Origin: Owenia fusiformis
Lineage: Eukaryota > Annelida > Polychaeta > Sabellida > Oweniidae
Direction: 5' to 3'
Assembly: GCA_903813345.2 (NCBI GenBank)
Contig: CAIIXF020000005.1
Location: forward strand, 2,854,001-2,918,000
Length of the DNA: 64,000 nt
Shown here: positions 12,253-23,100 of the stretch, piece after piece
How the letters are laid out: every line of letters starts with the position of its first letter
How positions within the stretch are numbered: the stretch's first letter is position 1
Position numbers and translations under genes: made by a program
Notes under the pieces: model-generated
What the model was told of the DNA's origin: nothing
The model's input: only the letters and a program-made list of their open reading frames with translations
The model's database searches: none

Positions 12253-12720
12253 TCACATTGAAATGTCTTTATGGCTTGAACATGTCAGGGTTTTATGGTG
12301 GTGTTCAGAGTAAAATGACCAATCTTCTTCTTTAATATGATATTTATCTGATAAAGTGTGTTTTGGTGCTGGATATTCTGCAATAGCTTCCAGCAATATT
12401 TTACAAAATTCTCTAGATGTGCATTTTAAAAAGTTGACTTCTGTATCGCTCTTTATAACCTTTGTATTCTCTAGAGATACATGGTCATTTATACTTCCAT
12501 TCGGTACTCTTAACCAACCTGATGGTATGACCTGAATAAGGCCAAACCATTTTAGCATATAATTGTGTTAAAGTCCACTTTGCATTTTGACCAGATTCCA
12601 TGATTTAACTCTACCTCTCAGCATAACATCCTTGATTCTTATCATTAAATTTCTTCTGATGACAATGTTCTCATTATTCCAAATTATTTCATTGTCAAAT
12701 AGTCAGGGTTGACCTAGTTG
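12253..12720 (-). pseudogene. Decayed LINE ORF2 fragment (L1/Tx1-like)
   Basis: A 101-codon minus-strand frame begins MLKWFGLIQVIPSGW, and upstream in a broken frame reads 'IIWNNENIVIRR'. Both resemble the region after the reverse-transcriptase domain of L1/Tx1-type ORF2; the intact LINE at 57.6-60.3 kb has IIWNNENVTL at the matching point. Stop codons interrupt the reading, so it is a dead fragment. No tail or target-site duplication was identified. Confidence 0.55.
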
Positions 12721-13862
12721 TGACAATTTAACCCTAGCAAAAAGGTTCCTTGCAAAAATAATCATTCTAAGAAGAATCTAAGCACACGACCCAATGAATT
12801 GGATGATTTTATCCACTATAATGTCTTGCATCTTACATGTACGTTGTATTCGCGAATGCCGTTAGTAGGTTAATTTGAATTTCGCACACCCTGACTGAAA
12901 ACCGAATTTTTGGCGATCGCACCCCTGACTAAAAGCTGACTACGCCTCTGTACGTCGTTGATGATGCAGCTAAATGGATGTTTAACATACCACTTGGCAC
13001 TTTAATTCATTATCACTATTATTATTATCACAGAGTGATTATAACCATGGGCTTTCAAGAGAAAATTACTAAATTACTACTTGATTGTCCCCTTTAAAGG
13101 CACATGCGTGTAATAATAGCAGCAGTAATTTCCATCTAATTTTTAAAAAATATTCTTATTTTATATCAGTTATAATATTGATCCTTCTATGATGACGATC
13201 AGATGGTTATTTACGAATTTAAATTTCCATTATCTTGCTTATCATTATTTACGAAAATTGATCGGTTGGAAAATGTTGGGATTCTCACATTTCCTTTGAT
13301 CATTTTTTCCCCTGTTGCCTAAGAGTGTTGATTATTTTATGAGATTATGTGTCTCTATACTACTCTATTTAGGACGGGTGGAGATTAATGAATATTAAAG
13401 TATTTATTGTAATTTAAAAAGTCAGAAATGTGCGTTGTCCCTGTAATTGTAATTCATGATATATACGTCATATTAAACAATGTGATGATTTCATTTTTGA
13501 AAATTCATTAAGGTTTTTATGAGTAACAAGTGATTGTTGTGGTGGTGGTTAATTTGTGCCCATTGGGGGTTAGCTTCCAGCCCAATTTCCCACCCAGTGT
13601 CTTGGAATAAAATATGTTGAAGACTAGCACTTCCACGGAGTCTGCTTCCAGCCTGTTTGATTATTTGGCGTCTGTACCTTACGTTTTGTTAGTTACATTG
13701 ATAGATATAGATCTAGTGATCTATACTAGCTTATTGAATATGACTTTTTTAAATCCCGTTTATGATATATCTGGAAAGTTTCAATAGTTCAATCAAATTG
13801 AAGTAATTCTGTAATTGTTCTGTTTCAATTTTAAATGCATCTGACCCCTGTCTGTAAGTGTT
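12721..13862. other. Intergenic AT-rich, nothing recognised
   Basis: No ORF above 60 codons and no recognisable repeat arm. The part nearest 13863 may be decayed 5' sequence of the LINE fragment that follows. Confidence 0.4.
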
Positions 13863-14387
13863 ATGAAAAATACGTTGTCTGCATTAGGGTTAACTTTAAA
13901 TTTAGTAAGTTCAATGGGACAACGTACATTCGAGTTGACAACTTACACTTATGATTTCTTAAATTATAGCCAAAATGTTCCAACATTTTCCAACCGAACA
14001 ATTATATGGGTAGATCGACTACGAAAAAAATCGAGCACTGATATACCCCTTTCGTGTAGAAGGGCATTTGCTTCAGTCAGATGCGGTGTGGCCCCGTTAC
14101 GTATAGAGACTGGGCGCTTTGAAAGACTGCCAGAACTGGAAAGACTATGTATTTTATGTGACACTGGCTCAGTGGAAAATGAAAAACATTTTATGTTAGA
14201 TTGTGCTTTTTATAATGACTTAAGGTCAGACTTGTTCAGAAAAATTGTATATCAAATGCCTGCATTTTTACATATGGACAGAGATTTGAAATTTTTTAAC
14301 TTAATGAGCAATATTAGTATCTACCTATATGTTGCAAAGGCCTGTGGCCAAATGCTGAAACTTCGAGAAAATTTTCTATATAAATGA
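13863..14387 (+). mobile_element. 3' end of a non-LTR retrotransposon (C-terminus of ORF2)
   Basis: The 174-codon frame carries the C-terminal signature of many animal LINE ORF2 proteins: RCGVAPLRIETGRF, then CILC, then ENEKHFMLDCAFYNDLR, a CxxC...H...C zinc-binding-like module. It lacks reverse transcriptase and endonuclease, so the copy is severely 5'-truncated. About 90 bp after the stop lies an AATA/AAATA-rich tail (14476-14509), typical of a LINE 3' end. The ATG at 13863 is probably fortuitous. Not a host gene. The clade (CR1/Jockey/I-like) cannot be set from this fragment. Confidence 0.75.
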
Positions 14388-14509
14388 TTTACATGTATTT
14401 ATAGTGTCCTATAGGTCGTTGTCGGCCTGGGGTGTTTTAATTGTATTTTATATATTTTATAACTCATGACACTTTAATAAAATAAATAAATAAATAATAA
14501 ATAAATAAA

Positions 14510-15515
14510 CTGTTCGAAAATCTTTTAACGTTATTAGAAAGTTAAATGTCTTCCTAAACGAATACACAAAAAATCAAACATGAAATCCTTAATGCATTCC
14601 TCAGATTATTTTTTTAAAACCTATATCAAACCTACGTCATTGTCTTTGCTTCAAATCTGTTGCTTCAAATCTGGCAAATTTTGCCGCGCTATATTGTGAT
14701 TCGGATGCTTCACATTCCGGATCCATTGTATTGTGTGAATAAGCGATCACTGATCTGAAAAAATCAGTTTTTTCTAATGCAATGAATGATAGATGGCAGT
14801 TTGCGACAAAAAGTCCTGAAACCATGGGAATCAGGCTGTGGGAATAAAGTTTCGTTTCTGTTTCCTTGCATTATTCCTTAAATAAGTACGTGCTTTACTG
14901 ACAACTTGGCGTGGCTGAGAATCTTCCAATGTTTTGAAAGAAAAAGCTTGTTCATTTCGCATGTTTTGGAAGAAAAAGCTTTTTCATTTCCCATCTTTTG
15001 AAAGAAAAATGATAATTTCAATGAATTTTTTAATGAATCTTGTCATGTAATTTACTAATTTTAACGAGAAAATCATGTTTAGAGAGAAATGTTGAACTTA
15101 AACCTTTAAGAATTTTCATTGCGAAATGTACTTATGGGTACGTTCAAAGGTTGGTTATATGACATAAACATTTGTCACAATTCTTTGAAGTGGGTATACC
15201 TTGCCCAGTGAAGATCAATCATCATTTTCTCATTTGTTAAAATTGAGAACGACCGTACTAAAGTCTACTTTTATTTTTAACGCGCATCATGTTTGACCTT
15301 GCTCTGAAATAGATCACTCATGATGGTCTGTCACTTAATTGTTGTAAACCGAAACATTGATCGCGCTTTCAAGTGGCCCCTTTATCAAGGTTGGGGAATA
15401 TGTACTCCTCATAAGTGGACTCTAGAAATGGTTGTATAATTGCTAAACAGTAAAAGTATCGCCTGGACGTTGAACTAGAGACTAGCTATCAGTAGTGTCA
15501 TTAGAATCTATCGAG
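14510..15515. other. Intergenic flank upstream of the phosphodiesterase gene
   Basis: Holds a short imperfect direct repeat (three copies of 'gttttg(a/g)aagaaaaag', 14930-15010) and otherwise nothing recognisable. The promoter and 5' UTR of the next gene must lie here, but I see no clear TATA box. Confidence 0.45.
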
Positions 15516-17185
15516 ATGGGATTCATGCGAGGGGTTATTTTTCTGGTTCTTGTAACATTTCAAAACCTGGACCCTACTGATGCTGTTGCAATATTGACAC
15601 CTCCGAGGTTCGATCATGGTATTGCCGGCTTAGATACAGATCGCCCCCTGATCGTGGCGCACAGAGGCAGTTCGGGGATGCTTCCAGAGCACACTGTGGC
15701 TGCATACGAGCTGGCGGTTAGACAAGGCGCCGACGTACTTGAATGTGACATGTGTCTTACCAAAGACCTTAGGATAGTATGTCTACACGAAAGCTGGATC
15801 AAATCTGCAACTGATGTTGAGAGTAAACCAGAGTTTGCAAATAGGAAGGTAACGAAGATTCACTAAAGCCTCAGTCATATTTGTTCGGTGATCGATACTA
15901 ACAGAAAATCTACATATATTTTATGCTGCATTTTTTCTCTTGACTTTAAAGTTACGGCCGCCGTGCGCGTATACAGTTGCCGTAGATCAAATCTGACTAA
16001 GGCATTAAATCTTATCGTCATAGTTACGTACGACTTGATTTATTTACTACTCGTTAGGGTTAATTTAAAGGAAAAATGAATGGAAAGAGTAGCTACCGCT
16101 AAAATGGGTGACAAGCGATTGTAATCGGTGGTGCCATTATGATTTAAAAGGTGTTAATATGACACATGATATTGAAGTTCATGTGTAATCTCAATTGAAT
16201 AATTGCGCAACCTCTCAATGGACTTCTCAGCATTCCTAGTTGGAATCAATGACGCCATTGCTCCGTTAACAATCAGAAAATAAGTATTCATGGTTTAAAC
16301 AATTTTTAATCTCCTTTATTGCAGACAACGAGATTGGTTGGCCTGACACATGTAGTTGATAACTGGTTCTCCGTTGACTTTACATTGAACGAACTGAAAA
16401 CGCTTAGAAAGAAGCAACAACGTTCATACCGGGACAAAAATTTTGACTTGCAATTTCCAATACCAACACTGCAGGAAATGATAGACGTCAGCAAAAACGC
16501 ATCCAGGGTGATCGCCATCCATGTAGAAACCAAAGATCCAGATTGGGTTAACAGTTTAGATATTGTTGAGAATGCGAATACAACATTTGAGGACCTCTTA
16601 GTTGACGAGTTGGAAAGGAATGGATATACTGAAAAAAATTCCCCCGTGTTTCTACAATCTTTTAGTTTAGACAGTATAGAATATTTGGCCAACAGAACTA
16701 AAGTCCCACTCGTGCTCCTGTTAGCAGCCTTTAATGCTACGGATGGGGAGCTGAGGGAATGGTCCACGTATATGTACGGTATAGGGCCCTCCAAATCCCT
16801 AATAGTGTATGGGAAAGACCCTTTAGGTGGCAGCAAACAGCCGATAGGTGGAGTAAGTAACTTGGTGGCCCGAGCGCATGCGCATGGACTGAAGGTACAC
16901 ACGTATACACTCAGAAACGAAGATCGTTTCTTGTTATGGGATTATGGTCAAGATCCGTATCAAGAATACGAGAAACTCCTTTCAGTTGGTATAGATGGCA
17001 TGTTTACCGATTTTCCATTAACTATGAAACGATATCTTGATGGAGTTTATAATAAAACGGCACCCCAACCAACGACCACGTGCCCACCAACCTCCGGAGG
17101 TCAAACATTGAACTCTCATATATCATATATGTATTATTATATAACATATGCTGCCATGGTTGCTTCATACGTTAACACTTCATAA
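15516..17185 (+). CDS. Secreted or GPI-anchored glycerophosphodiester phosphodiesterase
   Basis: Two exons, 15516-15848 and 16325-17185, join in phase 0 (AAG|GTAACG, TTGCAG|) to give 397 residues. GlpQ/GDPD enzymes hydrolyse glycerophosphodiesters to glycerol-3-phosphate and an alcohol on a TIM barrel. The N-terminus (MGFMRGVIFLVLVTF) is a signal peptide. The signature follows: AHRGSSGMLPEHTVAAYELA, the metal pair in VLECDM, and CLHES, the second catalytic His. Exon 2 has IAIHVETK, supplying the conserved later Glu, and ends GIDGMFTDFP, the usual last strand. A proline/threonine stretch and a hydrophobic tail (YMYYYITYAAMVASYV) suggest a GPI-anchor signal. The first ATG was chosen over an upstream GTG in the same frame. 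All key residues are intact. Convergent with the sulfotransferase gene. Confidence 0.92.
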
Positions 17186-17474
17186 CTTGTACTCATCATT
17201 ATTCAGCTTGAAATATTACCCTAAATACTAATGGATCGTATCAATAATTTCTCTAATTGTTTACCTAAGTTGCGTAAACTAGGCATGTTGGACTGTTGTC
17301 ACCTAACTTACAATCAGGATGTTTTACACTTTAAAAAACAATTATCAAATATAAATGCTAAATTGATACAAAATGATGCCGTCATTTTGTATTAACCCTT
17401 GTATTGTTTATCTCCCACGTTTATTAATCTTAAGATAATGACACTTTACAGGTCTGATATCTCAAAATGTTTCT
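17186..17474. other. Shared 3' flank of two convergent genes
   Basis: 289 bp between the two stop codons, AT-rich. It must hold both 3' UTR ends. No canonical polyadenylation pair stands out. Confidence 0.5.
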
Positions 17475-18707
17475 TTAACGAGAATACACGTTAACTGCAA
17501 AATTAGATGGGAGTTGTGTTTTGACATGCAATGTATAATCTAATCGTTCCAAATGGGGTTTAATTTCGACATAGTTAGATATCTTCTTGCTTAATGACAT
17601 TGGGTTTTGCTTCAGCAACCATGTGAATAGATGTCTTCTTTCTTCTCTGTATCCAAGCATTTTAAACACACCATTCATCGTTTTGCTATTATCAACAACC
17701 AAATCTTCATAGCTAACAAGAATGTAATCGTTGCCCCGAATATACCGATTTCTCCTCAGTAATTTCATTAACTTAAGCCAGAGAATTCTCTCTGTAAGTA
17801 TAAAGTGCTCGAATTGATTTAATCTGAGTTTGTGCGAGATTGTGTTTTGTATATCTGTAGACCACCAGAGTCTGGTTTCGGCCGCTATCTGCCAGCTGAC
17901 GTACTGTTCTAACAAGTTCTTCCTGTAGAGTAATATTAACTTTGGCCTCTTCAGTTTTCTTAGAAAAGATTCCATGGTGATGTTAAATTTGATCATCTGA
18001 CTTAAATGCACTTTGAATCCTGTTGAAATCATGCTTGATAAACCAGCATTAGTACCAAACCTTGTTTTTGTGGCACTGGTGGAGCCAGGGAAATCTGTTC
18101 GGGAATTTGTTCTAGGTTCAGTAGTACTGGCAAAACCTATGATGTCTCCAACATAGTTCAATAGCTGTGACCTGGATGATTTATTGGATAGATTGAACTG
18201 GCTGAGTATTGGTTGCATGATGAGTTCATTGTAACACGTCACCAGTGGGTGCTGGTTGAGATATGAATCCATCAAGTTTGAACCACAACGAGGCTGTGTT
18301 ACAACTATGAAATGCTGTTTAACTTTATTGTAATTCGCCTCGATGTGAGTTTTCCGATAATTATCCCGATAGGTCGAAGACTGGTTATTTATTTGTGCAC
18401 CAGTTCGATCTTTGAAATCGTTAACTATGCTATTTGTTTTCTTATAGCCATAATTAAACCTGTTGCCAATCGTCGTATCACGTTCAAATACATGTATGTG
18501 TAGACCAGATTTGTTTTGACGGTCAATCGCCTCATTTCCTTCCCCATACGGACGTAACTCACCATAATGGAATCGACGTCCATCTATCAATGCGAAAACC
18601 GAGCTTGTATCAACATCGAACCTTACTATAGCAACTATGGTAATGATCACACATGTCACACATATACTTGTAAATGCGAGGTACTCCAATCTTGATCTCA
18701 TCTTCAT
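17475..18707 (-). CDS. Type II membrane sulfotransferase (Stf0/NodH-like)
   Basis: A single-exon frame of 410 residues from the ATG at 18707 (MKMRSRLEYLAF). The same frame stays open upstream to 18842, but the later Met puts a membrane anchor (about 11-28, CVTCVIITIVAIV) right at the N-terminus, as in Golgi sulfotransferases. A stem region of about 100 residues has several N-glycosylation sequons. The 5'-phosphosulfate loop is VVTQPRCGSNLMDSYLNQHP (about 135-154). The 3'-phosphate motif is LILLYRKNLLEQYVSWQIA (about 257-275), with the conserved Arg and Ser. PAPS is the expected donor; the acceptor (probably a glycan) cannot be told. The YRKNLLEQYVSW form resembles bacterial Stf0/NodH-type enzymes and their animal relatives. 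No frameshift; appears functional. Confidence 0.85.
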   Translation of the reverse strand: MKMRSRLEYLAFTSICVTCVIITIVAIVRFDVDTSSVFALIDGRRFHYGELRPYGEGNEAIDRQNKSGLHIHVFERDTTIGNRFNYGYKKTNSIVNDFKDRTGAQINNQSSTYRDNYRKTHIEANYNKVKQHFIVVTQPRCGSNLMDSYLNQHPLVTCYNELIMQPILSQFNLSNKSSRSQLLNYVGDIIGFASTTEPRTNSRTDFPGSTSATKTRFGTNAGLSSMISTGFKVHLSQMIKFNITMESFLRKLKRPKLILLYRKNLLEQYVSWQIAAETRLWWSTDIQNTISHKLRLNQFEHFILTERILWLKLMKLLRRNRYIRGNDYILVSYEDLVVDNSKTMNGVFKMLGYREERRHLFTWLLKQNPMSLSKKISNYVEIKPHLERLDYTLHVKTQLPSNFAVNVYSR

Positions 18708-19854
18708 TCGCTTGCCTACTAGTGTAACATGTGATTCCAATAAAGTTACAGGATGCTTGAATGTACATGTAATGCAGTGTATGTTTAAATGAATTAAATG
18801 ATTCAAACAGCAAATACATCTTTTAATCCACATTAGCCACATATATAAGCCTTAGATATATACTTACTGTGATCATAGCGACGAACATATTTAGGAGGTG
18901 TCCGTTATTGAAATGTTTAAGATTATAGGGGTTGGCAATTTGCAATGCAAGAAAGTCTACGCTAAAATTCCACAATGATCCAAGACTTGGATAATATCGT
19001 TATTAATATTACTGCTATGCTTCTCATTAATATTAACCATCAACCTACACAAATAAATCGAAATGAATTTGGGGTAGTTAACCTTTGAAATGATGCACAC
19101 ACAACGTGTGTAAACGAAGTCTGAAAATCATCAATCTTTGACATTTTTTCAAAATCATCGACATACAGACAAATACAGTCCTGTAAGAGGCATACAGACA
19201 GGTAACATCAAAATATACTTTAATATGTTGCCTAAACCAATAATTGCATCACAGTATTAGTTTGAATGGCTTTATTTATCCCTATGATATATCAAAACAC
19301 TCTTGGCATTGACTGCTGAATCTCAGAGTGTAATCGTGTTATCCGACCTCTTTTTGATGAATCCCCTATAATACTCTTCAGCTCTCTTTGTTTCGAAGGG
19401 CAACACGGAGCGTTTGGAAGTACGTCAGAATTGGACGTACATGTGACCGGGTATTGTTCACGTTAAAGATACAGACCCCTTTATTCACCAATAGTGAAGG
19501 TTAGGGGTCTGAAAGGGGCGGAGGGGAGCAAGGACCTGAATAAGAACTATTAAAAGTAGAACACCTTACATTTTCACCCATCCAAGTACTGGGGTAGCTC
19601 GCAGCTATCATAATTCGGCTGCAAACAACTTTAGTCATTAGATATGTTAGCTGTGACTATGCATATTGACATGCCCGTGTTGGGATATACATTACTTTTT
19701 ACACATTCCCTTACAAACTTTTTACTTTATCCTCCAATTGCATGTGTTCATATCTTCACAGCCACATGTTATGAAAAATAAGTTAAACATTAATTATCAG
19801 AGACCTAATTGGTTAATATATTCCAGCCTTGTTTTTATAGGATACCTATTATTA
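18708..19854. other. Upstream region of the sulfotransferase gene
   Basis: A possible 5' UTR splice acceptor (acactag on the minus strand) lies just before the ATG at 18707. Beyond that only AT-rich sequence and short ORFs are seen. Confidence 0.4.
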
Positions 19855-19856
19855 AT

Positions 19857-20172
19857 GCTTCCTAGTTAACTCGTACCCAAGACAACTCGTACCCAAGACA
19901 ACTTGTACCCAAGACAACTCGTATCCAAGTCAACTGGTACCCAAGACAACTCGAACCCACGTTTATTTTCTGTATTATGGGTGCATATAAGAAAACAAAT
20001 TGAGTCTGTGTCAAAATGTTTAATGTTATAATGTGCCTCAATATTTTTTCTGAATTTAGAAGACATTTTTTCTCAATGGATTAAGCAAAGCATTTTGTTT
20101 TAACTTGGATTACCTTTGAAGTGCTTTGAAGGGCTTGTTCTCACCTTTTTTTGTAATACATATATAAATGAA
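19857..20172. mobile_element. Left half of a dispersed element with 'gtacccaagacaact' tandem units
   Basis: Starts cttcctagttaact, then about five 16-bp units close to 'cgtacccaagacaact', then about 230 bp of unique body ('attatgggtgcatat', 'tagaagacattttttctcaa'). The same order occurs at 35376-35705. Here the body runs straight into the 64-bp minisatellite and no right end is found. Confidence 0.7.
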
Positions 20173-20174
20173 TA

Positions 20175-23100
20175 TAAGTAAGATCAGGAGTAAATCTCCA
20201 TGAATAGAATATTAAGACGCGTCGTGTAATTATTGTATTGAGTAAGAGGAGTAAAAATCCAAGAGTAGAATAATTAAAGGTGTGATATGAACATTGTATT
20301 GAGTAGAAGAAGGAGTAAATCTCCATGAGTAGAATATTTAGATGCGTGATGTAAACATTGTATTGAGTAAGAGAAGGAGTAAATCTCTCCACGAGTGTGA
20401 TATAAACATTGTATTGAGTAAGAGAAGGAGTAAATATCCAAGAGTAGAATATTAAGGCGCGTGATGTAAACATTGTATTGAGTAAGAGAAGGAGTAAATC
20501 TCTCCATGAGCGTGATATAAACATCGTATTGAGTAAGAGAAGGAGTAAATATCCAAGAGTAGAATATTTAGGCGCATGATGTAAACATTGTATTGAGTAA
20601 GAGAAGGAGTAAATATCCAAGAGTAGAATATTTAGGCGCGTGATGTAAACATTGTATTGAGTAAGAGAAGGAGTAAATCTCCATGAGTAGAATATTTAGA
20701 TGCGTGATGTAAACATTGTATTGAGTAAGAGAAGGAGTAAATCTCTCCACGAGTGTGATATAAACATTGTATTGAGTAAGAGAAGGAGTAAATATCCAAG
20801 AGTAGAATATTAAGGCGCGTGATATAAACATTGTATTGAGTAAGAGAAGGAGTAAATCTCTCCACGAGTGTGATATAAACATCGTATTGAGTAAGAGAAG
20901 GAGTAAATATCCAAGAGTAGAATATTTAGGCGCATGATGTAAACATTGTATTGAGTAAGAGAAGGAGTAAATATCCAAGAGTAGAATATTTAGGCGCGTG
21001 ATGTAAACAGTGTATTGAGTAAGAGAATGAGTAAATCTCCATGAGTAGAATATTTAGATGCGTGATGTAAACATTGTATTGAGTAAGAGAAGGAGTAAAT
21101 CTCTCCACGAGTGTGATATAAACATTGTATTGAGTAAGAGAAGGAGTAAATCTCCATGAGTAAAATATTTAGACGCGTTATATAAACATTGTATTGAGTA
21201 AGAGAAGGAGTAAATCTCTCCATGAGCGTGATATAAACATCGTATTGAGTAAGAGAGGGAGTAAATATCCAAGAGTAGAATATTTAGGCGCATGATGTAA
21301 ACATTGTATTGAGTAAGAGAAGGAGTAAATATCCATGAGTAGAATATTTAGATGCGTGATGTAAACATTGTATTGAGTAAGAGAAGGCATAAATCTCTCC
21401 ACGAGTGTGATATAAACATTGTATTGAGTAAGAGAAGGAGTAAATATCCAAGAGTAGAATATTAAGGCGCGTGATGTAAACATTGTATTGAGTAAGAGAA
21501 GGAGTAAATCTCTCCATGAGCGTGATATAAACATCGTATTGAGTAAGAGAGGGAGTAAATATCCAAGAGTAGAATATTTAGGCGCATGATGTAAACATTG
21601 TATTGAGTAAGAGAAGGAGTAAATATCCAAGAGTAGAATATTTAGGCGCGTGATGTAAACATTGTATTGAGTAAGAGAAGGAATAAATCTCTCCATGAGC
21701 GTGATATAAACATTGTATTGAGTAAGATAAGGAGTAAATATCCAAGAGTAGAATATTTAGGCGCGTGATGTAAACATTGTATTGAGTAAGAGAAGGAGTA
21801 AATATCCAAGAGTAGAACATTTGGGCGCTTGATGTAAACATTGTATTGAGTAAGAGAAGGAGTAAATATCCAAGAGTAGAACATTTAGGCGCGTGATGTA
21901 AACATTGTATTGAGTAAGAGAAGGAGTAAATCTCCATGAGTAAAATATTTAGACGCGTTATATAAACATTGTATTGAGTAAGAGAAGGAGTAAATCTCCA
22001 TGAATAGAATATTTAGACGTATGATGTAAACATTGTATAGAGTAAGAGAATGAGTAAATCTTCATGAATAGAATATTTAGACTTGTAATTTAAACATTGT
22101 ATTGAGTAAGAGCAGGAGTAAATCTCCATGAATAGAATATTTAGACGCGTGATGTAAACATTGTATAGAGTAAGAGAATGAGTAAATCTTCATGAATATA
22201 ATATTTAGACTTGTAATTTAAACATTGTATTGAGTAAGAGAAGGAGTAAATATCCAAGAATAGAATATTTAGACACGTGATGTAAACATTGTATTGAGTA
22301 AGAGGAGTAAATATCCAAGAATAGAATATTTAGGCGTATGATGTAAACATTGTATTGAGTAAGAGACGGAGTAAATATCCATGAATAGAATATTTAGACG
22401 TGTGATGTAAACATTGTATAGAGTAAGAGAATGAGTAAATCTTCATGAATAGAATATTTAGACTTGTAATTTAAACATTGTATTGAGTAAGAGAAGGAAT
22501 AAATCTCTCCATGAGCGTGATATAAACATTGTATTGAGTAAGAGAATGAGTAAATCTCCATGAATAGAATATTCAGACTTGTAATTTAAACATTGTATTG
22601 AGTAAGAGAAGGAGTAAATATCCAAGAATAGAATATTTAGACGTGTGATGTGAACATTGTATTGAGTAATAGAAGGAATAAATCTCTCCATGAGCGTGAT
22701 ATAAACATTGTATTGAGTAAGAGAATGAGTAAATCTCCATGAATAGAATATTTAGACGTATGATGTAAACATTGTATAGAGTAAGAGAATGAGAATATCT
22801 CCATGAATAGAATATTTAGACGTGTGATGTGAACATTGTATAGCGTAAGAGAATAAGTAAATCTTCATGAATAGAATATCTAGACTTGTAATTTAAACAT
22901 TGTATTGAGTAAGAGAAGGAGTAAATCTCCATGAATAGAATATTTAGACGTATAATGTAAACATTGTATAGAGTAAGAGAATGAGTAAATCTTCATGAAT
23001 AGAATATTAAGATTTGTAATTTAAACATTGTATTGAGTAAGAGAAGGAGTAAATCTCCATGAATAGAATATTTAGACGCGTGATGTAAACATTGTATAGA

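Noticed and set aside
15888-16079. 63-codon ORF in the phosphodiesterase intron
   Set aside because: No start context or domain; the two flanking exons join perfectly without it.
16306-16902. 198-codon minus-strand ORF
   Set aside because: Antisense to exon 2 of the phosphodiesterase gene, with no domain.
18708-18842. N-terminal extension of the sulfotransferase to 18842
   Set aside because: It would put 45 residues before the membrane anchor, and a splice-acceptor-like site lies just upstream of the ATG at 18707; the shorter start fits type II enzymes better, though the longer one is not excluded.
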